64,000 bases of DNA from NCBI GenBank assembly GCA_910585725.1, contig CAJUFA010000013.1, positions 26,832 through 90,831 of the forward strand, in the 5' to 3' direction. Positions 59,559 through 64,000 of the stretch are shown piece by piece. The notes beneath the pieces were generated by a model. It worked only from the letters and a program-made list of their open reading frames with translations. It had not been told where the DNA came from and ran no database searches. Numbering within the stretch: the stretch's first letter is position 1; each line of letters opens with the position of its first letter. Source of the DNA: an uncultured Dorea sp. GTDB lineage: Bacteria > Bacillota > Clostridia > Lachnospirales > Lachnospiraceae. The position numbers were made by a program, and so were the translations under genes.

Positions 59559-60491
59559 ATGGAGTATTGTTTTGGAGTTGACCTGGGAGGAACGACAGTA
59601 AAGATAGGATTATTCCAGACAGACGGCAGGATCGTGGATAAATGGGAGATACCGACGCGCGTAGAGAATAAAGGCGAGGCAATTCTTCCGGATATCGCGG
59701 AAGCGCTTAAGAAGAAGATGGAAGAGAAAGGGCTTGAAAATTCCCAGGTGTCCGGAGTCGGAATCGGGATTCCCGCTCCGGTAGATGAGGAGGGAATCGT
59801 ACAGAATACTGCGAACCTTGGTTGGGGTTACAAAGAAGTAAAGCGCGAGATGGAAGCGCTGACCGGTATGAACGTCGCGGCAGGCAACGATGCGAATGTC
59901 GCGGCTCTGGGAGAGATGTGGCTCGGCGCCGGCATGGGTCAGAAGAATATGATCATGGTGACGCTTGGAACCGGAGTCGGAGGCGGTATCATCGTTAACG
60001 GGCAGGCGTTGGCAGGAGCACACGGCGCCGGAGGCGAGATCGGTCATATATGTGTGAATCCAAAAGAAACCGAACGCTGCGGATGCGGCAAAAAAGGATG
60101 CCTGGAGCAGTATGCTTCCGCTACGGGAATTACCAGACTTGCGAAGAAGAGGCTGGCAGCGGATGATAAGAATTCGGCGCTCAGAGGAAAAGAAGTAAAT
60201 GCGAAGGAAGTCTTTGACGCGTTGAAAGCAGGAGACGAGGTGGCGGAAGAGATCGTAGAAGAATTCGGGACTTACTTGGGACATGCCATGGCGAATCTGG
60301 CGGTTGTGGCAGATCCTTCCGTGATTGTCATCGGCGGCGGCGTATCTAAGGCAGGAGAGATTCTTCTGGGATATATCGAGAAGTATTTTAAAGAAAAAGC
60401 ATTCTTTGCGAATAAAGATATAAAGTTTGTCCTGGCGAAGCTTGGAAATGACGCCGGAATCTGCGGCGCGGCAAAACTGATTCTAGGATAG
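59559..60491 (+). CDS. glk: ROK-family glucokinase
   Basis: A 310-residue sugar kinase that probably phosphorylates glucose. The ATP site is DLGGTTVKIGLF at the N-terminus; the ROK zinc motif CGCGKKGCLE and sugar-binding GGEIGH (GAGGEIGHICV) are present, with EQYASATG after them. GGGVSKAG near the end also fits. AGGAGG precedes the ATG by about 12 nt. The close link to hprK suggests glucose metabolism, but ROK kinases can accept other sugars. Confidence 0.95.
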   Translation: MEYCFGVDLGGTTVKIGLFQTDGRIVDKWEIPTRVENKGEAILPDIAEALKKKMEEKGLENSQVSGVGIGIPAPVDEEGIVQNTANLGWGYKEVKREMEALTGMNVAAGNDANVAALGEMWLGAGMGQKNMIMVTLGTGVGGGIIVNGQALAGAHGAGGEIGHICVNPKETERCGCGKKGCLEQYASATGITRLAKKRLAADDKNSALRGKEVNAKEVFDALKAGDEVAEEIVEEFGTYLGHAMANLAVVADPSVIVIGGGVSKAGEILLGYIEKYFKEKAFFANKDIKFVLAKLGNDAGICGAAKLILG

Positions 60492-60515
60492 GGAATATTT
60501 AACAGGCTGAAGACG

Positions 60516-60570
60516 ACTCCTTTTTGATAAGAATTAAGATATGACGATTCTTACCAAAAAGGAGTTTTTC
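60516..60570 (+). terminator. terminator after the glucokinase gene
   Basis: A 19-nt arm at 60516-60534 pairs with 60547-60565 with one mismatch (core CTCCTTTTTG), followed by TTTTTC. It ends the hprK-glk unit. Confidence 0.9.
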
Positions 60571-60647
60571 GTCTGCATCGCCTCATTCAGCCGCCTTGCA
60601 GATTTTTAACCGTCCGCAACAAATAATAAACCATTTAGCCGATATCC

Positions 60648-60676
60648 TTGTATCTGCAACTTCTTTTCACTATAAT
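60648..60676 (+). promoter_or_regulatory. promoter for the LytTR/GHKL pair
   Basis: TTGTAT (60648-60653), 17-nt spacer, TATAAT (60671-60676), about 53 nt before GTG 60730. Confidence 0.8.
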
Positions 60677-60729
60677 AGAACATATTACAGCAGAAAGAAA
60701 AGGGAGCAGAAAAAAGGGAGCGGATAGAA

Positions 60730-61440
60730 GTGATTCGGATTGCAGTTTGTGAGGATGAGCAGATTCTTCTGGAACAGTTAACTGACGATATTAAAAGTAT
60801 ATTGAATAAGCATTCTGTTATGTACAGTATCAAGGCGTATACAAATGGAAATGCACTTCTGGCGCGCGGGGTATTTGATATTTTATTCCTTGATATTGCC
60901 ATGAAGCCCCTGAACGGGCTGGAAATTGCAAGAAAGCTGCGCGCAAGGGGAGATGAGAGCAGATTGGTCTTTATCACGGCGCACCAGCGATACGCCATAG
61001 ACGCATATGACGTCCAGGCATATCATTACCTCCTTAAGCCTGTTGATATAGAGAAATTGGAAGCCGTACTCTTGAAACTGTATTCTCTTCTCAAAGAAGA
61101 GTGTGAACACGCGGTCGCCATCCGCCAGGGAACAACCGTTAGAAGAGTTCCTTATGAACAGATCTTATATCTGGAGGTTATGAACAGAAAAATTTATCTG
61201 CATAAGAATGAAGAGACTCTTCCGTTTTATGGAAAACTGGATGAAATTGAGACGACGCTGCCGGATACTTTTTTCCGCTGCCACCGAAGCTATATTGTCA
61301 ATCTGGATCATGTGCGGTATTATAAAAAAGAGGAAGTCTGGTTAGATAATGAAACTGTTGTACCATTATCCAGACGCAGGTATCAGGCATTCGGCCTGGC
61401 GTTCATGTATTATCTGAAGAATCGGGGGGATGTCTTTTGA
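60730..61440 (+). CDS. LytTR-type response regulator (AgrA/VirR-like)
   Basis: A 236-residue regulator. The receiver domain has E8/D9 and phospho-acceptor D55 (ILFLDIAMKPLNG). The C-terminal LytTR DNA-binding domain follows (EQILYLEVMNRKIYLH, FFRCHRSYIVNLDHV, VPLSRRRYQ). LytTR regulators usually bind paired 9-bp direct repeats. The start is GTG 60730 with GGGAG upstream. The kinase overlaps its stop by four bases (TTGA). Similar pairs control quorum, bacteriocin or virulence genes; no peptide-signal gene is seen here. Confidence 0.95.
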   Translation: MIRIAVCEDEQILLEQLTDDIKSILNKHSVMYSIKAYTNGNALLARGVFDILFLDIAMKPLNGLEIARKLRARGDESRLVFITAHQRYAIDAYDVQAYHYLLKPVDIEKLEAVLLKLYSLLKEECEHAVAIRQGTTVRRVPYEQILYLEVMNRKIYLHKNEETLPFYGKLDEIETTLPDTFFRCHRSYIVNLDHVRYYKKEEVWLDNETVVPLSRRRYQAFGLAFMYYLKNRGDVF

Positions 61441-62765
61441 ACGGTTCAACGATATGGATAACAGGCTTGGAGATTTTCCTTACTTTTTACCAGTGTCTTT
61501 TTTTAAAAGAAATGCTGGGAGCAAAATATCGTTATACTTATCTGTGGTTTTATCTGGGAACCTGGCTGTACGGACATATAAATGCATGGTTTGTTATTGC
61601 AGGTACTACATGGGGAAATATGATCTATCTGTGCTGCTGTGCGTTTGTCCTTAATACAATGCTGTTTCATGGAAGTATCATAAAAAGGGGCTTTTTTACT
61701 CTGTGGATGTATGGGATACGGGAAGTGGCAGCCGGAATATTTATCCCGTTGTTTATGGCGGCAGCGGTTTTAAGCGGGCGGGAGGACTGCTTCGATATGG
61801 TGATGAAAGCAGCGGACCTGGCGTCCTGCCTTGTGCCCTTTTTAATGATGGAAATTTTAAAGAGGAGGCTCCATCTGCTTAAACGTGATTTTGAGGACCG
61901 CGACGGCATTTATCTTATGTGTATTATTGGATTTATCTGTGTTACAGTCTGTATGACGGTAATGACATTTTACAGGGTGAGTAACTGGGATGCAGAATAT
62001 ATGTACGCAATCGTGATCCCCAGCGGCCTGATCGCGGTCGGAGGAGAGATTCTTAACGTCTGTTGTATTATCATGCTGGAACGGCGTCTGGTAGAGCGTC
62101 TGGCAAAACAGCAGTACCAGATGTTAAAGCAGCATCTGGAGGTCTCCAAAGAACAATATGAGCAATTTCTAAAGATCAGGCATGACATGAAGAATCATGG
62201 GCTGTGCCTTGCGCAGTTATTGGAAAAGGAAAATATAGAAGAAGCGAAAACTTATCTGGAGCAGTGGAATACCGGCATGGAAGAGGGGGAGTCTGTTATA
62301 CATACAGGCTCTGTTTTTGCCGACGCCCTGTTGAATCCGAAATACCGGCAGGCAAGGAAATTCGGAATTGACATATCGATTCAAATGAGTGTGCCCGGGG
62401 AAGACCGAATCGCCCCCGTCGACCTCTGCTGTCTGCTGGCAAACGCACTGGATAACGCGATAGAAGCCTGTCAGCGGGGAATTGCTGCAGGGTATCCTGC
62501 CGGATGGATACGGATGAAATCACAAATATATCCGAATTACTGGGTATTTGAAATCACGAACAGTACTTATATATCGGTTAAACGGCATGAGGGCGGATTC
62601 CAGTCTTCAAAACAAGTCCCAATGAGCGGAGTCGGCCTGCAGAATATCAGAACGGTTGTCGAACGGTATGAAGGAGTACTGGAACTAAAGGGAGGAACAT
62701 GTTTTGCGTTAAACGCCATGTTCCCGTTGTCGCAGGTTCCGATTGAGACTGAACGTCCTTTATAA
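61437..62765 (+). CDS. GHKL-type sensor histidine kinase (AgrC-like)
   Basis: A 442-residue kinase. About six hydrophobic segments occupy residues 1-200, the usual layout of peptide-sensing AgrC-type kinases. The phosphorylated histidine is H249 in IRHDMKNHGL, and the GHKL ATPase has LLANALDNAIEAC and GVGLQNIRTVV. The start is a TTG at 61437 overlapping the regulator stop (TTGA), with GGGGGGA at 61424-61430. Peptide pheromones are usual ligands, but neither agrB nor agrD is in the window; it may answer an outside signal. Confidence 0.94.
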   Translation: MNGSTIWITGLEIFLTFYQCLFLKEMLGAKYRYTYLWFYLGTWLYGHINAWFVIAGTTWGNMIYLCCCAFVLNTMLFHGSIIKRGFFTLWMYGIREVAAGIFIPLFMAAAVLSGREDCFDMVMKAADLASCLVPFLMMEILKRRLHLLKRDFEDRDGIYLMCIIGFICVTVCMTVMTFYRVSNWDAEYMYAIVIPSGLIAVGGEILNVCCIIMLERRLVERLAKQQYQMLKQHLEVSKEQYEQFLKIRHDMKNHGLCLAQLLEKENIEEAKTYLEQWNTGMEEGESVIHTGSVFADALLNPKYRQARKFGIDISIQMSVPGEDRIAPVDLCCLLANALDNAIEACQRGIAAGYPAGWIRMKSQIYPNYWVFEITNSTYISVKRHEGGFQSSKQVPMSGVGLQNIRTVVERYEGVLELKGGTCFALNAMFPLSQVPIETERPL

Positions 62766-62843
62766 ACGACTGGTTTACGACAGGGCAGTGATCATTGGTG
62801 AATGGTGAATATAGAGTAAAAAAGAGAAGGAGGACCGAGGAAT

Positions 62844-63110
62844 ATGGGAAAGAGACAGTCTTTATCGCAGATCAAACTGTCGGATTCACAGAAGGAGAAA
62901 CTGAAAGAGGAGATCAGGGCGTTTTATTTGGATGTTCGGGGAGAAGAGATCGGGATGATCGAACAAATGCAGCTGTTGGAATTGTTTGAGCAGAGATTGG
63001 CGCCAATTATCTATAATAAGGCGTTGGATGACGCAAAAAAATGGTTTGGCCAGATGATGGATAATATTGATTCAGATTATTATATGTTATATAAAGGGGA
63101 AAGGTTTTAG
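62844..63110 (+). CDS. DUF2164-family small protein
   Basis: An 88-residue protein. The sequence QIKLSDSQKEKLKEEIRAFY followed by GEEIGMIEQMQLLELFEQRL and ALDDAKKWF matches the DUF2164 family as I recall it; function unknown. It is soluble and mostly helical. ATG 62844 follows AGGAGGACCGAGG. A longer overlapping frame at 62795 lacks support. It may be co-transcribed with the preceding kinase, 78 nt upstream. Confidence 0.8.
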   Translation: MGKRQSLSQIKLSDSQKEKLKEEIRAFYLDVRGEEIGMIEQMQLLELFEQRLAPIIYNKALDDAKKWFGQMMDNIDSDYYMLYKGERF

Positions 63111-63141
63111 TACACTAGTCTTTCAGCGGAGGGACTGTGAA

Positions 63142-63357
63142 TTGAACAGAAAAATACATCTTGTGCTTATGGCGATTGTGGCAATCGGTATCTACTTAGG
63201 GTTCAGGCGTGAGTTTTCAAAGCTCGTCGGCTTCTTGGTCGTTGCCTTTGTCGCTGTCGGACTGGTATTCAATGCCGGCGGTGTGAAAGATGTACTGTTA
63301 GAGCTGTTGTTATGGCAAAATCAGCAAGCGTATATGCAAGAATTGACCCTGTATTAA
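63142..63357 (+). CDS. small membrane protein resembling conjugation (TcpD-like) proteins
   Basis: A 71-residue product with two hydrophobic stretches (IHLVLMAIVAIGIYLGF and LVGFLVVAFVAVGLVF). It recalls small membrane proteins of integrative and conjugative elements, but the identification is tentative. The start is TTG 63142 with GGAGGGACT at 63128-63136. Its last 15 codons overlap, in another frame, the start of the relB remnant, so its C-terminus may be a deletion junction. It is probably a leftover of a mobile element. Confidence 0.5.
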   Translation: MNRKIHLVLMAIVAIGIYLGFRREFSKLVGFLVVAFVAVGLVFNAGGVKDVLLELLLWQNQQAYMQELTLY

Positions 63358-63465
63358 AGGAACAGGCAGAAACGATATTATCTGCACTATGCGGATATAC
63401 AGGAAGGACGCACAAAACCATTAGAGCAGGCGATTGCAGAAATGCGCAGAGATTTTAAGATATGA
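63312..63465 (+). pseudogene. relB/dinJ-type antitoxin gene, internally deleted and frameshifted
   Basis: From ATG 63312 the frame reads AKSASVYARIDPVLKEQAET, the typical RelB/DinJ N-terminus, and ends after 48 residues. From 63388 a different frame (+1) reads YADIQEGRTKPLEQAIAEM and ends at TGA 63463-63465, the usual RelB C-terminus. The two pieces lack the central part of the protein, so a deletion of about 45 codons plus a frame change has destroyed the gene. Its stop overlaps the ATG of the toxin remnant, as in intact relBE operons. Confidence 0.75.
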
Positions 63466-63596
63466 AATTTGAAGTTGAATTATCCGAAAAGGCGGATAGG
63501 GATTTAAGGATACCAAAAGATAAGCCATTCTCTCATTCATTACATTCATTACTGTATAGATCCAGTAGTTGTAAAGCATGCAAAATCAGTATATAA
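63462..63596 (+). pseudogene. RelE/ParE-type toxin gene remnant
   Basis: ATG 63462 overlaps the antitoxin stop (ATGA). The first 16 residues (KFEVELSEKADRDLR) match the N-terminus of RelE/ParE-family toxins. After that the frame degenerates into low-complexity sequence and stops at 63594-63596 (44 residues); no toxin C-terminus is seen before the next gene. It cannot encode a working toxin. Confidence 0.7.
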
Positions 63597-63597
63597 T
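63569..63597 (+). promoter_or_regulatory. promoter for the RpiR-family gene
   Basis: TTGTAA (63569-63574), 17-nt spacer, TATAAT (63592-63597), inside the end of the toxin remnant, 33 nt before ATG 63630. Confidence 0.8.
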
Positions 63598-63629
63598 TAA
63601 GGCATCTAATACTTCGGAGGAAATACAGT

Positions 63630-64000
63630 ATGTTTTCGTATGAAGAAATACAAAAGTACAACGAAACAGATATTCGTATTTATAAGTATATTGTTTCTGA
63701 TATTGATAAAATACAATACATGACCATCAGAGAGCTGGCGAAAGAACTTCAAGTATCTACGTCTACCATATTGCGTTTTTGCAATAAAAACAATTTTGAC
63801 GGGTATTCCGAATTTAAAGAAGCTCTGAAAAAAGAGATTACCTTACAGGCTGCCTGTCCGCCTATGGAAGATTTGCAGGAACTTTCTGATTTTTTTACAA
63901 GGGCAAATTCAAGCGCTTTTGAGGAAAAATTATTGTTTGCGGTTGACGTTCTTAGAAAAGCTGATTTGATAATCTTTATCGGAATGGGTTCATCAGGAAC
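63630..64000 (+). CDS. MurR/RpiR-family transcriptional regulator (cut by window end)
   Basis: The first 123 residues are seen. An N-terminal helix-turn-helix domain includes MTIRELAKELQVSTSTILRF, the RpiR-type DNA-binding motif, followed by NKNNFDGYSEFKEAL. The beginning of a SIS sugar-phosphate-binding domain is at the very end (IIFIGMGSSG). Such regulators sense a sugar phosphate and control sugar use. ATG 63630 follows CGGAGG at 63615-63620. The gene is more AT-rich than most of the window, in line with the accessory character of this end. Confidence 0.92.
   Translation, partial: MFSYEEIQKYNETDIRIYKYIVSDIDKIQYMTIRELAKELQVSTSTILRFCNKNNFDGYSEFKEALKKEITLQAACPPMEDLQELSDFFTRANSSAFEEKLLFAVDVLRKADLIIFIGMGSSG

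Noticed and set aside
62795..62989. 64-residue frame overlapping the DUF2164 gene
   Set aside because: Weaker ribosome binding site and no family resemblance; the overlapping frame at 62844 has both.
1..64000. CRISPR arrays, tRNA and rRNA genes
   Set aside because: No regularly spaced repeat with unique spacers, cloverleaf or rRNA core sequence was recognised when reading both strands.

Overview
The window reads like the chromosome of an anaerobic, low- to mid-GC Firmicute, most likely a Lachnospiraceae (Clostridium cluster XIVa) member. The grounds are a trimeric NuoE/NuoF/[FeFe]-hydrogenase operon, a second PAS-containing hydrogenase-like sensor, a ROK glucokinase next to hprK, strong AGGAGG ribosome binding sites, sigma-A-type promoters, and dense co-directional genes. 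I support 52 protein genes (two cut by the window edges) and two decayed genes. I saw no rRNA, tRNA, CRISPR array or complete transposon.

Layout. 1-7,158: the end of an ABC permease gene, a small charged protein, an OmpR-type two-component system, hisH-hisF, an MgtC-like protein and an NhaC-family antiporter. 7,261-10,396: uracil-DNA glycosylase, a dihydrolipoyl dehydrogenase with a small internal duplication, a YgjP-like metallopeptidase-fold protein and a short precorrin-2 dehydrogenase-like protein. 10,441-14,704: the hydrogenase operon hydC-hydB-hydA. 14,846-19,932: a separate operon with its own promoter and terminator, encoding an H-cluster sensor protein with a PAS domain, a PP2C/SpoIIE phosphatase, a FIST-domain protein and a soluble methyl-accepting protein. 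19,941-22,320 (minus): tyrA-aroA. 22,495-30,264: an EF-G-like GTPase, trkA-trkH, a large membrane-anchored protein and an AEC transporter. 30,305-32,126 (minus): a CapA-like protein and a small P-loop protein. 32,254-37,860: leuS behind a possible attenuator, an IlvD/Edd-family dehydratase, and a P-loop kinase/GNAT fusion. 37,887-42,663: a two-component system with an ABC exporter. 42,781-51,967: a DUF362 ferredoxin, a cysteine-cluster protein, sbcD-sbcC, glf and a DUF1846 protein. 52,164-60,491: a membrane chemoreceptor, then ftsH, uvrC, hprK and a glucokinase. 60,648-64,000: accessory DNA with an Agr-like LytTR/GHKL pair, a DUF2164 protein, a conjugation-type small membrane protein, relBE-type remnants and the start of an RpiR regulator.

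How the genes fit together. The main theme is H2/redox metabolism and its sensing. hydCBA should couple NADH and ferredoxin to H2. Immediately downstream, the H-cluster sensor keeps the cysteines of all three H-cluster motifs but not the surrounding catalytic motif residues, and it is followed at spacings of 1, 29 and 14 nt by a phosphatase, a candidate small-molecule sensor and a cytoplasmic chemoreceptor. I consider this four-gene signalling operon the best candidate for an under-described system. Sensor hydrogenases with PP2C partners are known; the FIST and chemoreceptor arms are what I would examine.

The right end differs from the rest. The conserved ftsH-uvrC-hprK-glk core stops near 60,500 and is followed by accessory regulatory genes and by debris of a toxin-antitoxin pair beside a conjugation-type gene, which suggests past insertion and deletion of mobile DNA. 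Most start sites below were chosen by ribosome binding site position, so several are shorter than the longest possible reading frame. All family assignments come from reading motifs by eye, without database searches.
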